Under the pieces are notes generated by a model that saw only the letters and a list, made by a program, of their open reading frames with translations, was not told the DNA's origin and searched no databases. Positions 1 to 12,526 of a DNA stretch of 64,000 nt are shown here, piece by piece (the stretch's first letter is position 1; each line of letters begins with the position of its first letter). The translations under genes and the position numbers were made by a program. The stretch is from Craterostigma plantagineum. Lineage: Eukaryota; Streptophyta; Magnoliopsida; Lamiales; Linderniaceae. Location of the stretch: contig JAPQWV010000677.1 of NCBI GenBank assembly GCA_027422505.1, forward strand, positions 124,001 to 188,000, in the 5' to 3' direction.

Positions 1-515
1 AGAGCAAAATAAGTGGTTAGAAGAGCGATTCCATGAGTTACACGTTTGATACTTTTAGCCCACTTTCCCATTTGATACACCTTTCAAAACCCAAGCCCCA
101 TTACAACCTTGATGAAAGACCCTTTCATTCGTGCATGACTTCTATTATGTGACTATGATGTGATATATTTGCAACCATAGAGTAATATCTTTTCATGCCG
201 TGAATTGAGCGTCTTTATACAGATCCCTTTGAAAACACCCGAGCGACTTGAGCGATCCTTGTGAGAGTTGTGGATTGATGCGTTGTATGATTCTGAAAAT
301 GTCTTTTATGCCACGATGAGATTGTGACTTATTACCCCATGCTCCATGTTTTGATTAGATCGTTCATTAGTTGATGATATCTCAACTTTGTACGCAGTTA
401 CATTTTCTGAGATGAAACAGGAGAATTTCATTTACTGATGTTTTATAATCCTAACTTGATTTAGTTTTATTTTGCTTTTATGATCGAGGACGATCGAAGC
501 TAGTTTGGGGATTGT
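1..515 (+). mobile_element. 3' internal end of a Ty3/gypsy retrotransposon
   Basis: No coding potential is visible. Just before position 516 lies a purine-rich stretch containing GTTTGGGG, directly upstream of a TGATGA LTR start. This is the usual polypurine-tract and 3'-LTR junction of Tat/Athila-type gypsy elements. The rest of the element lies left of the window, so its lineage cannot be set from proteins. Confidence 0.6.
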
Positions 516-1970
516 TGATGACTTAGGATTTTACATCATTTTTATACCCATTAAAAGTGCATTTTCGATTGTTATATATTCGAAATGTCTTCGAATATCT
601 TATGTTTACATTGCATATCTTATTTCATAGATATCGAGGTAAAATGGAGCTAAAATCAACGGGTATGGAAAGAAGCCGACAAAACAACACGCACATGAAA
701 TCATCTCACGATGTCACAATTAAGCAGCCTAGTTCATGGGAGTATTTTATCTTGAGAATCAAGCAGACATCAAGCAAGCATGTGAACCATATAAAGAAGG
801 AACGTATGCTTGGCCTATTAGCACTTTGGGGGCCTTTTGTAAATTTCGAAAGTGCATGGTGCAGACATGCAATTTTGCCAATTGATTCTAATTTGGAAAG
901 CCCATTGACGTGGTAAACGAGATGAGGAAGGTGGAGATTTGATTTTAAAATCCAAAAAAAAGGAGATTTAATGGGGAAAAAGGAAGATACAAATCTTTTT
1001 GTTTCTATTTAAACTGCCGAAGCAGCAAACGGAGGGGGGGGGCTTGGCGACTGAACAAAAAAAAAAAAAGAGCCGAGAGCTGAAATAAAAAGAGCATAGA
1101 CCGACGACTGAAAATAGAGAGGCGAACGACGGCCAAGAGCGAGATAAGCGAGCACCGAAAAGGGGCGAATTTCTTACCTTTCAATATTTCGTTTTCGACA
1201 ATGTTTTCTTTTGATTCGTTGTCGTTTTCGTATATTAATATGATAGACTAATTTCTTTTGTGATTGAGGCCGTGTTAGGCCGGATTATGACTACGTATTA
1301 ATGCTATTATTATCTTATTTAATAATATAATTTATGTATTCTTTGTTTGCGCTTCATATGCGTACGTGTGATTGACCTCCTTGCGTATGATTATTGATTG
1401 GTTTATGAGATGGACTAAGTGATTAAACCGATTAGAACAAAGCATTGAATACCACTACGTAAAACCGACCAGAGATGGGCGGTTTCGTATGTGTGGTTTC
1501 CGAGACCTTAGGCGCCGAAAGCGTCTAAACTCAGGGAATTTCACGAAGATCGAATGCACGTATAGGAACTACAGTCATATAGACATATAGTTGATTGGTT
1601 CTCTATTTACGTAGGGTTGCTAGTTACGTGAATAACGGGTAGCACATATATTAGGAAATTCCACCTTGACTTGATTCATGTTGATTAGATAGATGATATT
1701 GCATGAAGACGTAGGAATATTTCGTGCCGAGCATGTGTCTTTATCATGTTCGTCGTCAACTGTTCTATCCTCATCTGCTTTATTTGCGTTTATTTGATTA
1801 TTTGCGTCTTTTATCTCATTTACCAAATCATCAAAACTATCCGTTAGTTTAAATTAGAATTATGAATATTTCTTAGAATTAATCGAGCTGTCTTCGTGGA
1901 GCGATACTCGGACTTCGTCCGTTTTACTACTTCCACGACCTAGTACACTTGCTAGTATTTGAGCGTGTCA
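516..1970 (+). mobile_element. 3' LTR of Ty3/gypsy element (Tat/Athila-like)
   Basis: The ~1455-bp segment starts TGATGACTTAGG after a polypurine tract and ends GAGCGTGTCA. At 1971 the sequence switches to copia gag coding frame, so the element inserted in that gag. A TATA-like TCTATTTAAA lies near 1003. A G-run (~1034-1041) and an A-run (~1056-1068) sit in the transcribed part. The target-site duplication cannot be checked because the 5' LTR is outside the window. Short open frames at 557-916 and 1620-1826 look like chance. Confidence 0.65.
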
Positions 1971-2184
1971 TGTTTGCGAGACTCAGCGAGAGCAGAAGGG
2001 CAAACAGGTTGACAACAGCGTTGCTTTAGTCTCAGAGAAGCGTGGAACAAAGCCTCGCAAAGAGAAGATCGTTAGGCCTTCCTCCTCATCAGAGTCAGAA
2101 GAAGAATCAGAATCAGACGTCGAGCCAAGCATGAAGGCACTAGGGAAGCAGTTGGCCTTAATCGGAAAAATGATGAGCAAGAAA

Positions 2185-4686
2185 TGTGGCGCCCCGCCAT
2201 TTGCTTATCAATTCTAACCCTAACTTACGTGGCTAATGCCAGTATTAAATAATTAATACGCGAAAACGTGGGTAAAATTTTTCCTTTTATATAAAGGAAT
2301 TCGTTCTGTACAAGTCAAAATATTGCTTCCAACCTAATTACATAGGATGGTTCCTAATTGCAACAAAAGGAATCCTAACTTCCGCCCCACGGGTCGCATT
2401 CATGTACACATCACCCTCAAAAGTCACTGGAAGCTTCAAAAGATAGCCTTGCCGTCGTAAGCGATCACGTATCGTGGTCGCGAGTACCTACAGCACATAA
2501 AATATGGGATGACCTATACAGCTCCGTAAGTAGGAATGATGCATGCCGTGCACGTGTCTCATTTGCAAAGGCATCCGCGCCAATGCATTCAGACCCTAAT
2601 AGGATCAAACTAAATCTCATATCTCTTAGGGCCCTCGACTGACTTACTATGCACCATTTTCAGAGCTCTAATCCAATAAGGACAATTGGTCCAGCAATCC
2701 ACAAAGGGTGACGAACCATAAAATACCAGTCACGCATTTCGGCCCAATTCGCACTGAGATGCATGACGGCCCGCCATTCGGCCCAATGGGTACTTGCTGT
2801 TCCGCGGACGCTCACGCTGGTAGCCCACTTCGGGGTCGCCAACACCAGAGATACCCTCGGTGTCGCTGCCACCCTCGAATCGCCTACTCCAGGTCGCACC
2901 TACCGCAATTCAGGGCATTCTGCCCAAATAATAAAAATATAACGGACGACGTATTAGATCGTCATGGTGTCATAGAAGCAGTCCTGACTCAACTGTGAGT
3001 CGACATCAGATGTCTATATCGGCAAATATCCATCGGTTTCAAGCGACATTATACCATGCATACGCTCGTCTCACAATTCTCGTGCATGTCGTGTATGCAT
3101 GTGTTCATGCTCATGTGAACAGTACAGAAATTACTATAACATCATACATAGCAAATAATTCATGTAATCTCATATAAGCAAATAGCCACGTAATACACAT
3201 TCATACAAATAACTTATGTGTTGTAGTTGAAATTCCTACTTACCTGTCGTCCGTGGATTTATTTGCTAATAATCCCGTGAATTTCCTAATTCCGTCCTTA
3301 AACACAAAATTATAAGGTTAGTATATTATTTATTTAATTCAAGTCAACCTATGCACTATATAATTTTCACGAACTCAATAAACCTTAACTCAGTAAAAAA
3401 CGTCAGTTCGCAAAGTAGTAAAATTCGCCAAGTTTATATAATATTATTACTTTATTCCCATACTTCGCGAATCCCTTACTTTAATTCGTGACTTACTGGA
3501 ATTCGTAAAGTTCGTGTGGCCCGTGAACCATTTTGTAGCTTTCCAATTCGTGAAATGAATATCTTATCCTATGAATTCGTGAAGTTTGTATACTTTATTA
3601 ATATTTTTCTATTCACTTAGGTTTCGTATTCCACAAGTGTATGCACAATTCTCAAGGTTATTATCAATTTGTGTAGTGTCTATTGGTTGATGAAATACAT
3701 CACGCATGACTCACTTCCTATATAATATATTATAATTCATGAATCTATCTATCTTTGATCTTTATGGATTCGCGATTCCTCATTTTGTCAAAGTCCAATG
3801 TCTACTTCGCGAACCCACCTATTAAAATTCTTTAAACTCGCAAAATTCATTTTGCGAATGCTACGTGAGCTGTAGTTCATGAAGTTTATCATTCACGACC
3901 CCAAAACACTTTCAACATTTAAAACTGTTAAGATTTCCGATCAACAATTATCTTTTTCCAAGAACAATATAAATATCATATGAGCTAACTTATGAAAACC
4001 CTAATCATATATAATTTTAAGCCTAACAATTCTTACAACGTGTTGTTAATATAGGAGTAAAAACACAAGATTGAAATGAGAAAATATACCTTCGATAATT
4101 AAAATTTCTTATTTTCCAAGAACAGTCAAATATCATAAGGATGTTAAAAGATTCTCTTCAAAACTCTCGACATAGTAAGATTTATGTAAAAACCTAATCT
4201 CATGGGACTTGATATACCTAATATACCGAAGACATGTAAATCATATGTTACAACATATAAATAATATGATAAAAATTATACCTTCCCACTTTCAGCTTGA
4301 TTTGTTCTTGAGTTCTTAATTGAAGTTCTACGGCTTTCGAGGGTTATCAAGTGAAAGGTTTCTTTCTTCTTTATCTTAGTTCTTGCGTATAGCCTTAGAT
4401 AAATGACATCAACATTTATTCTATTAATACTTATCCTATTCTAAGTAACTTTCGTTATAATAATATTACTGAAATAGTTACCCATCGGTTAAGTTTTCAT
4501 ATTCCGCCGTTTAAGAAGCCTTATGATTTCATTTCTTATATTCTAATAATTAGCCTCTATCGAAAATATCTTACCTTATATAAAATTCTCAAGTCTTAGT
4601 TTGACATATAGGATAACTCCAAATCCTGTTCTTTAAACAATAGTTCTTATAACATTATTAAAATCAGTATCTTAGCAAATTGAACC

Positions 4687-4730
<44 letters not shown>

Positions 4731-4967
4731 AGTTTCTAAGTTTAAAAATCTGATCCTACCTCCTTCGAATTCTATTTAATTGTATAAGTCGAACCCTCAA
4801 TTCCTTTGTAACTAGCACTAATTATTTCTAAGTCTCAACTCAATTTCTATTAAGTTAGACTTGCACAATAGTACATAATTAAATAAACACGCAATATGCG
4901 GTCATGTAAACATATAATATGCATGCAAATTTATTGGCCAACTTACTCGCGGGATCCGGATATTACA
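2185..4967 (-). mobile_element. Ty3/gypsy solo LTR nested in copia gag
   Basis: The 2783-bp segment begins TGTGGCGCCC and ends GATATTACA on the + strand. It is flanked by the direct repeat AGAAA (2180-2184 and 4968-4972). On the - strand it reads TGTAATATCC...GGGCGCCACA, the usual ends of Tekay/Del-type gypsy LTRs. Removing it with one AGAAA copy rejoins the gag frame exactly. No internal region or PBS is present, so it is a solo LTR. It holds a (CA)n(TA)n microsatellite. Nothing in it looks coding. Confidence 0.85.
4686..4731. repeat. Compound (CA)n(TA)n microsatellite
   Basis: A run of CA dinucleotides passes directly into a run of TA dinucleotides inside the solo LTR. Confidence 0.95.
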
Positions 4968-7011
4968 AGAAATACTTCAAGAAGAAGTCCTCCTCCTCGG
5001 CCAACAAACTTCAGACCTCAAGCTCTAAGACCAAGGAAATGCACCAGAGAGCTCCGAAGTCAAGAATATGAAAGAGCCCAACAAGTGCTTCAACTGTGGC
5101 AAGCCTGGTCATTTTGCCAGAGAATGCACTCTTCCCAAAAAGAGATGCTAATTACTACTCCAAGAAGCTTCAACTCACGAAGCAGAAGGAAGCAGGAGTA
5201 GCCCTCATGGCAGAGCAGGACCATTGGCTCAAAAACACGTCTAGCTCTGAAGACGAGAATCTTACCCTCATGGAACGTCTTGACGACGACAGCGACGCCG
5301 AAACATCCGACCAGAAGGACAAAGATAACACATCCACCTCATCACAAGAGGTAGACTCTTCTTCCACATTATTAACCATGTTAGAATCATATCAAGGTCT
5401 CAGGAGAAGATAAATAGTCTCGAATCAGAACTTAGAAGCTCTAGTGCTAAAATAGAAGAACTACTAAGAGCCTACATTCTAGAGAGACTAGTCAACCTCA
5501 AATAGGACAGCATAGCGAAAAGATTAAGGAATTAGAAGATAGGCTAGCAAATAACTACAATTGCTTGGTTAGGAATCTCAATGAGAAAGCCAACCTAAGT
5601 TGTAGGATAACCGAAGCTACCACTAAGATTACTAACTTAGAGGCTCAATTAGAAATATCTAATGCGAAGGTTAGTGAGCTTAGTAAAGAACTTGATGCCT
5701 GTCAAGCCGCTAAACTGACGGTAGATATTCTTACGCGTAGGGGACATTCTGAGCAAACGATATTTCTAAACCAACCCAAGGATACAGAATTCTATAATCC
5801 AATAGAAGGCATCGGTTTCACTAACCCACGTGTTCTACGGAAGAAAGAAATATATGAAATTAAGAACATGGGTTTAGGAGTAACCTCTCTTAGAAATTTC
5901 ACTGAAGCGACAAAACAAAGTACTTTAGATTCGTCTAAGAGTAGAGCCTCACATGGGCCTGAAATCCCCTTTGACTACACAGAACTAAATGAAAGAGACA
6001 GAAATATGAAACCATCTTTAACACCTGTCTCTGATTTAGTTCAACCTCCTGATTCTCAAACATACTATGAGGAAGTCAAAGACGTTCATTATAAATTCTC
6101 TCTACAAACCTCCTATAATAAAACAGATAGAGGAAGCTCAAGCCAAATTAGATAAAGAAAGAGAGAATTTCGAAGCTGAAAAGAAAAGGTTCTTAAAAGA
6201 GATGGAAAATCTCAAAGCTTCCTCACCCTCCCAAACTAACTCTCACGCTACTATGCAAAGTGTGAAAATAAAAAAATCACCTTCGAAAGATCACAAGTAC
6301 ATTGATAATTCTCTTAAAAGTGCTAAGACTAAATCTATTTTACCTACGTCTACAGGGAGCGTAGGGCAAGCACTAGAACCGAAGGCGAGAGTGTCTAGTA
6401 TTAAGAAGGAGCCAGTAGATTCGAGTATATCTAAGAATGTTGCTCCTTCTGTACAAATAAATGACACTCGTAGAAATAAAAGTGTCATTTCTTCGCTTCA
6501 AATAGCTGCTTCTACATGTATTCTACAGCCTACCATTTTTAGAAGCACTAATTTCGAAATTGGCTCTACATCTAAAGCTAAAAATAGCAATTCTGAAACA
6601 AATGCCATTAGGAAGACCCGTAGGAAAGAAGATCTAGCCATAAAAAAAGCGTATGGCGCCGTGCATGCCTGTACTCACCTAAGGTATCCCGTAAGGATTG
6701 AGTCCCACAAGCACCTTAGGAGATTATCAAAAGAAAAGATTTTTTCCTCGGTCAAGCCTACAAAAGCATTTGTACGTGCTGAAATTAACCTTCCCTGCAA
6801 GGTTCAACCCAAATGGGTTTCTAAATCTCCGCTTAGGACGACAAAAGCCGAAAAGGCCAAGTAACCTAATGAGGCTACACCCAAACCCACTTCTCCGAAA
6901 GTGAAATTGGTGATTAAAACTCCCTCAAGAAATAATTTAGAAACCGTATCTGAACCTAATCTATATCTGATAATCTGAGAGGACCCATGCTTAAGTGGGT
7001 ACCTAAAGCTC

Positions 7012-7865
7012 CCAAGATCGTCTACGGCAGCAGTATTAACCCAAGAATTCTCCTTCTGATTCACAATCTGCTTTTCCTTTCTTTCCTTGTCCTTCCAACA
7101 GTTCTTCCTGATATGTCCCTTCTTTCCACAGAAATGACAAACAGTATCCTTGTATCTATTCTTGTCTCGACCACCATTCGGTTCTTTTCTCTGATCTCTC
7201 CCCCTAGTGTGTGTAAACAGTACATCGGATTGAGATGAAGTATTTTGGGCCTTCCTTCTCATCTCCTCATTAAGCACCGCACCCTTTGCCACTTCCAACG
7301 AAATACCACCATTAGGGGTCGAGTTTATGATTGAAACTCGAAAAGTCTCCCAAGATTCAGGTAGAGTATTCAACAGCCATAATCCCAAAACCACATCGTC
7401 AAATTTAGTACCCACTCCCGACAACTGATCCAGGAGCCCTTGAAATATTCAAGTGATCTGATATGGAGCAGTCTTCCTTGTATCTTAGACAAATAAAATA
7501 TTTCAACAGATAAAGTTGATTGTTACCCGACTTCGCGGCATTCAAGGACTCGATCTTTTGCCATAGCGTCTTTGCATGTGTCTCACCAGCAATGTGATTG
7601 TAAACATTATCCTCGACGAATTGCCGAAGAAACCTGCACACTTGTTGATGATCTAAAGCCCATTTTTCATCAGTCTTAGATTATGGCTTCTCAGATGTAA
7701 ACACAGGTAAGTGTAGATTCTTCACAAACAGCAAATCCTTCATCTTGCACTTTCATATGTGATAATTCGTGCCATTCAGTAACGCCATTCTACTCATAAT
7801 TGCCTCCATTACTCAACCAAGCCAATAATGTCGAACCAGGCCCTTGGCTCCGATACCACTTGATG
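7012..7865 (-). pseudogene. Copia gag fragment with PBS, reverse strand
   Basis: Read on the - strand, a PBS TGGTATCGGAGC (7850-7861) is followed by a gag start near 7811 (MEAIMSRMALLNGTNY). An UBN2-type gag follows in two frames (7641-7405, then 7424-7012), ending in a CCHC knuckle CHFCGKKGHIRKNC near 7100-7141. Stops and a frameshift near 7420-7440 break it. At 7012 it abuts the Sirevirus gag tail, so it is 3'-truncated: protease and pol are absent. The lineage looks Tnt1/Ale-like rather than Sirevirus. Confidence 0.75.
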
Positions 7866-8167
7866 GGAAAAGAAACGGCAGACAATAATCTGTCGCACGA
7901 TTATAAGAACAACGGAATAAGCTTTCCCCACTCGCAAGTATCTGAAATAGCAATATTTGGTAAATAGCTAATCATGAATATCAATCACATGAGAGACATC
8001 GATTTTAACGTGGAAAATCCCCCAAATCAAGGGCAAAAACCACGGGTCTTTCCGACCACCAAAACAAGCTCCACTATGATAAATAGAGTACAGTGAGAGT
8101 TACAATCGAGTGCTAACACAAGCACAAATCAACGAATCAACCCTAAAGCGACAATCTTTAAACACGA
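7866..8167 (-). mobile_element. Truncated copia LTR (5' LTR of the reverse-strand gag fragment)
   Basis: On the - strand the segment directly precedes the PBS. It has the R/U5 look of Tnt1-type copia LTRs: a stretch around ATCATAGTGGAGC, then GGTGGTCGGAAAGACCCG and TTCCACGTTAAAATCG. It ends near CCCATCAAG. Its upstream part is cut off at about 8167 by a different copia integrase fragment. About 300 bp remain. Confidence 0.65.
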
Positions 8168-8974
8168 GAGATGGATTCGAATAACTTGAATAGTCTGTTG
8201 CAGCAGATTCTGAGTAGTGTTCACAAAGTTTATAATCAAGTCCCCTGTCTTATCTTTGGTTCGGAGGAATTTGTCCAAGTGTAACGAGAGAAGTCATCGA
8301 CGATTACTAGCACGTACTTGCGTCCACTGATACTATGTGTCTGCATTGGCCCACAGAGGTCTATGTGGATTAGTTCCAATGGTCGAGAGGTAGACGCAAT
8401 TTACTTGACTTGATGAGATGCTCGCTTCATTTTTCCTAATTGACATGTCGAACAATGATGCTCCTTTTGTAGTAGTATGGTTGGAAGACCGTGAACCAAC
8501 TTTTTCCTAGAAAGGCATTGGAGAGCTTTCATATTTAGATGAGACATTCGTTGATGCCATAAGCTGTTCCTCTGTAAAACAGTCTGAGAGATGAGGCATA
8601 CAGCTGTCAAGGGCCGCACAAACGTCAGTTTGATCGTGTAAAGATTGTTTCCGAAGTCCGAAGAGGAGTTCTGTGTCCTGACTATCCAAAATTCTGCACC
8701 GGTCAGTGTGGAAGACCACTTGAAATCCTTTATCATAGAACTGGCCTATGCTGAACAAGTTATGGCGGAGGCCTTCGACATAAGAGACATCTTTTATCGT
8801 CTGATTTTCCAAAATAATATCCCCACATCCAAGAATGGGAGCTGAGTCATTGTCTCCGAATCTGACTTTGCCGTTTGGTCGGTCTTTGTAGTTGCTCAGC
8901 AGCTTTTGATTTCCAATCATGTGTCTGGAGTAACCAGAGTCGAGGTACCACACATGATGGATCTGCAAAGACAA
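8168..8974 (-). pseudogene. Sirevirus-like protease to integrase fragment, reverse strand
   Basis: The - strand frame begins with a retropepsin core in which WYLDSGYSRHM replaces DSGAS/T-H. It runs into a GAG_pre-integrase domain (HQRMSHLN with CSTCQLGKMKR) and the start of the integrase core (HIDLCGPMQT...YVLVIVDDFSRYTW). It ends near 8168 at LLQQTIQVIR. The last part matches the integrase remnant at 40.3 kb closely, so both come from one Sirevirus-like family. Frameshifts and truncation at both ends make it a fragment. Confidence 0.75.
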
Positions 8975-10315
8975 GTTTGTTGTTCTTATGTTGAATTGAT
9001 AAATCTTGTATCTGATGACAGCTTATGGATAATCGACAGTGGTGTCACATTGCATGTTACATTGAGGAAGGATTTCTTTACATCTTATTCGTCTGGTGAT
9101 CTTGGCGTACTACTGAAGATGGGTAATGACGGTGTATCTAAGGTGATTGGTGTTGGTGACGTTTGCCTGCAGACCAACACGGGATCTAAGTTGCTGCTGA
9201 GAGGAGTTCGACATGCTCATGATGTTCGCTTTAATTTGATGTAGTTCCTATGCTTGATAATGATGGATATTAGAACAAGTTTTGTTCGGGTATATGGAAG
9301 CTTACTAAAGGTAACGTGGTCGTGGCTAATGGAAGGAAGACTTCAAGATTGTATTGTACGAAAGCTTCGATTGCTCGAGACGGTGACAATGTCGTCATTA
9401 CGAAATTCTAATTTTTGGCATAGAAGGCTTGGGCATATCAGTCAGAAGGAATTGAAGTGCTTAGCAGTGAAGCATTTGCCGTCGGGTTTACGCAATGCAG
9501 AGTTGGGGAATTGTTCTCACTGCATGGCAGGGAAGCAGACTTGAAGCTCATTCAAGAAAGTTGTGGGAATATTCCTTGAAGACGAAGGACCAGGTCATTG
9601 AGAAATTCAAGGCGTTCCAAGCTTTGGTTGAGAGACAATGGGGAAGAAGCTAAAATGTATCTGTTCTGATAACGGCGGAGACTATTGCGGACCGTTGATT
9701 TGTACTACTAGCAACAAGGAATCAGACATGAGAAAACTCCACCAAAGACTCCCCAGCTTAACTGTTTAGCATAGAGGATGAATAGGACGCTGATGGAATG
9801 AGTTAGGTGTATGCTTTCTGAAGCCAAGTTACCTAAGCAGTTTTGGGGCGAAGCACTCTACACGGCAGTGCACGTCATTAACCTCAGTCCTATTGTAGTA
9901 TTGAATGGTGGTGTGCCAGATATGGTTTGGTTTGGCAAGGATGTGAATTATGATCACTTGCGCGTGTTTGGCTGCAAGGTGTTTGCTCATATTCTAAAGG
10001 ATGAGAGATCCAAGCTGGATATGAAGACGCGTCAATGAATCTTTATTGGTTATGGTCATGGTGAATTCGGGTACAGGTTGTATGATCCTGTTGATAAAAC
10101 CTCATTCGAAGCCGTGATGTGGAATCATAGAAGACCAAACTATTGCTGACATTGATAAGGTGAAGACGACTGACGCTACATATAAGAGATGTCTTACTGA
10201 TGTTGAACCAGTGAGGTTGTATGAAGATAATCTGGATGACACTCATGAAGATCAAACTCATGGTGGGTTGGACGTTCCAACAGGTGATGTAGAAGGGTAT
10301 TCGTCAACTCATATT
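8975..10315 (+). pseudogene. Tnt1-like copia protease to integrase remnant
   Basis: The + strand frame gives a retropepsin (LWIIDSGVTLHVT, 9025-9240), then a GAG_pre-integrase region (WHRRLGHISQKELKCL with CSHCMAGKQ, about 9410-9540). A badly shifted integrase core follows (SDNGGDYC near 9668), then an intact C-terminal stretch (MLSEAKLPKQFWGEA to FGCKVFAHI, 9811-10038). RT and RNase H are absent. Similarity fades by about 10315. It is unrelated in lineage to the reverse fragment on its left. Confidence 0.75.
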
Positions 10316-11194
10316 TTTAATCAATAACCTGCTATTTATGAAAAGTACGTCCTTCAAACTTCGGACATGGCCTGAAACTCTATAAAAGTTCTGACAATGG
10401 CCTGAATAAAACTTGCCCCATGATTTATTTCGTCAAGAAATGACAGGAAATCAAATTTGTTCCACTTATGAAGTTAAAGATCTAATGATATGATATAGTA
10501 ATTCACAACAAAAAATAAAATAATACGTGATTCAAAATTATTATTTTGCCTGGAGTGAAAATGTCATCTTTTTTTTTCAGTTTTAAATTAGTGCAAGCAC
10601 ATCTTAGTGATAATAGTCAATGTAATTCCCCTGCACATAGCATCAGAATTTGAAGAAGAAACGTCAAGATGAAATACGAAAAGCCTAATCCACTCCCTTG
10701 CCTTTCACACTTCAACAATCTTACTTTTTTATACGTGTTCAAAAATATTACATCTCGCTCGCTGCAAGTAAACAAGAATATTCAACAAAAGGAAGTCAAA
10801 TATAGCTAGCATAAAGATTCTCTAAATTTATTGACTTTTTTTCATCATTGCGTTGAAACTCAAATTCTCTATAATCAACGATATTGAACGGTTCATGTAT
10901 GTGGCTCGTAGTAGTGAAATTTGAACTTGATAATCAAATTAGATACACTGACGTTGACGCTAACCTAAGGTCCAATGTGTGTGTGAATTAGTTATGTTGT
11001 TTGACTATATCAGCGTTTATTTACAGTTGTCGTGGTCGGTGGCAACAACTGAGTATTCCTACCTACTTGACGATCAAATGATTTTGGCTGCAAGAGGAAT
11101 TTCTTCCCAAATAGTTTGCGACTTTTGTTATGAATGTATTTTGTAGTAAAAAAAAAACCTATATTGTAATTTGTAAAGTGTCCGCCATATATAA
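10316..11194. other. Non-coding spacer, nothing recognised
   Basis: AT-rich sequence with no open frame of recognisable content, no RNA gene and no clear repeat structure. It may be host DNA or an old decayed element. Confidence 0.5.
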
Positions 11195-12060
11195 TGTTGC
11201 AAAACTCGCTAGGCGTTAGTCGGGCGCCCGAGGGCGGCCTAGTGCCTAGGCTAGAGCTGTCAAATGGGCCCGTGGCCCGCGGGCCGGCCCGCCCCGCCCC
11301 CCAAAAAGGGCGGGCTGGGCTGGGTATTTTAGGCCCGCCCAGAGGCGGGCCTAAAACGGGCCAGCGGGCCGCGGGCGGGGCGGGGCGGGCTGGCCCGCGG
11401 GCCAGCCCACCAGTTTAAAATAATTATATATATTTTATATTATATATTATGTTTAAATATATTAATTTAATAGTTAATGATTCCTTAAGTATACCATAGT
11501 TAATAACATATGTATTTATAAATATATAATTAATACATTATTTATCCATAATTTATTATTAAATACCTTAATTAACTAAAACTAATTAATAAATTAAATT
11601 ATAAAATGAAAATACAAAAAAATAAATATTTTTATGCGGGCGGGCATGGCCCGCGGCGGGGCGGGCCGGTCCCCGATTTTTTAGGCCTGCCACAGCCCGG
11701 CCCGCCATTTTGACAGCTCTAGCCTAGGCGAGCTAGGCGGGGACATAGGCGGTTTCTACGCGGAAATTAGTCGGCATACCAATATTTTGTAAATTTTATT
11801 TGTATGCTAATATTCTAAAGTAAAGCTATATCAAATTTATCTATTTAAACAAATAATGTAAATCATAATAATGTTTTTTGTATTTATAAAAAAATTTGCA
11901 AAAAGAAAAATTGTTTTCAGCTTTTTTTACAAAAAAAGTACAAAAAAATAATGAGACCGCCTAGTCGGCCGCCTAATCGTCCGCCTAGGCCCCACCGATT
12001 AATCAGTCGCCTAGCTGGAAAGTGCCTCGGACAGGGCCGCCTAGGCCGAGTTTTACAACA
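11195..12060. mobile_element. Outer TIR element (MITE-like), TGTTGYAAAACTCG ends
   Basis: The left end TGTTGCAAAACTCG and the inverse of the right end CGAGTTTTACAACA match at 13 of 14 positions. Near both ends are repeats of CCTAGGCG/GCCTAGG. Without the inner insertion the element is about 390 bp. No transposase is present and no clean target duplication is visible at the ends, so the superfamily is uncertain. Confidence 0.6.
11252..11721. mobile_element. hAT-type MITE inserted in the outer TIR element
   Basis: 470 bp with ends TAGAGCTGTCAAATGG and CCATTTTGACAGCTCTA, near-perfect inverted repeats. It is flanked by the 8-bp direct repeat GCCTAGGC (11244-11251, 11722-11729), the TSD length of hAT transposons. 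The body has GC-rich GGCCCG/GGGCGG arrays near both ends around an AT-rich core. The open frame at 11194-11418 is the GC-rich arm and is not a gene. Confidence 0.85.
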
Positions 12061-12131
12061 GCGCGAATATCACATGAAAGTGGAACAATGTATACTTTTT
12101 TTCATCTTTTCTTTTCAATCCAAGTAAATCT

Positions 12132-12186
12132 GGGATTTTTTAAGTAAATAGCCCTTGAGCTGGTCATCTTTTAAAAAATAGCACCC
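12132..12186 (+). repeat. MULE left terminal inverted repeat
   Basis: It runs from GGGATTTTTTAAGTAAATAG to AAAATAGCACCC and pairs with the inverse of 26574-26626 at roughly 80% identity with a 2-base gap. The TSD copy GTAAATCTG precedes it. Confidence 0.8.
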
Positions 12187-12526
12187 AAAATCGGACTTTA
12201 CCTTTGTACCCTTACTAACTCTGCTCTAAAGACTATTTTACCCTTATTTAATGTCAATCAACAACCTCAACAACACTTACGATAAAATTAATTAAAGGGT
12301 TTACATGTTACACTGTAGCGAATATGAAACATCAGACCCGTTATAGAAGAGTGGGGTAAAAGTAAAAAAAGCAACCACTTTCACTTCCAGTAAAAAAAGC
12401 AAGCGTGTCTCCCGCCCCTGCACTGCAAATCGTCTCCACTTTCACTTCCAGTAAAAGAACAAGCGTGTGCTCTCCCGCCCCTGCACTGCAAATCGTCGTC
12501 TTCTCTGCAAATCGACTCATTCGACA

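Larger units (their letters stand above)
1971..7011 (+). pseudogene. Sirevirus-like Ty1/copia gag, broken and interrupted by a solo LTR
   Basis: This is a retrotransposon capsid/nucleocapsid gene. From 1972 an open frame runs through a Ser/Glu-rich stretch (VRPSSSSESEEESES) to 2184, is cut by a solo LTR, and resumes in the same frame after 4972. A CCHC zinc knuckle, CFNCGKPGHFAREC, lies at 5086-5127. Right after it the frame stops and continues shifted by one as an AKQKEAGVALM-type linker (about 5147-5413). A coiled-coil-rich part follows (5565-6155), including NQPKDTEFYNPIEGIGF, then a Lys-rich tail in another frame (6067-6864). The long C-terminal extension past the knuckle is typical of Sireviruses. 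Similarity ends near 7011 before any protease. Several frameshifts make it a pseudogene. Confidence 0.75.

Noticed and set aside
557..916. 119-codon frame in the gypsy LTR
   Set aside because: No recognisable motif, and it lies wholly inside a non-coding LTR.
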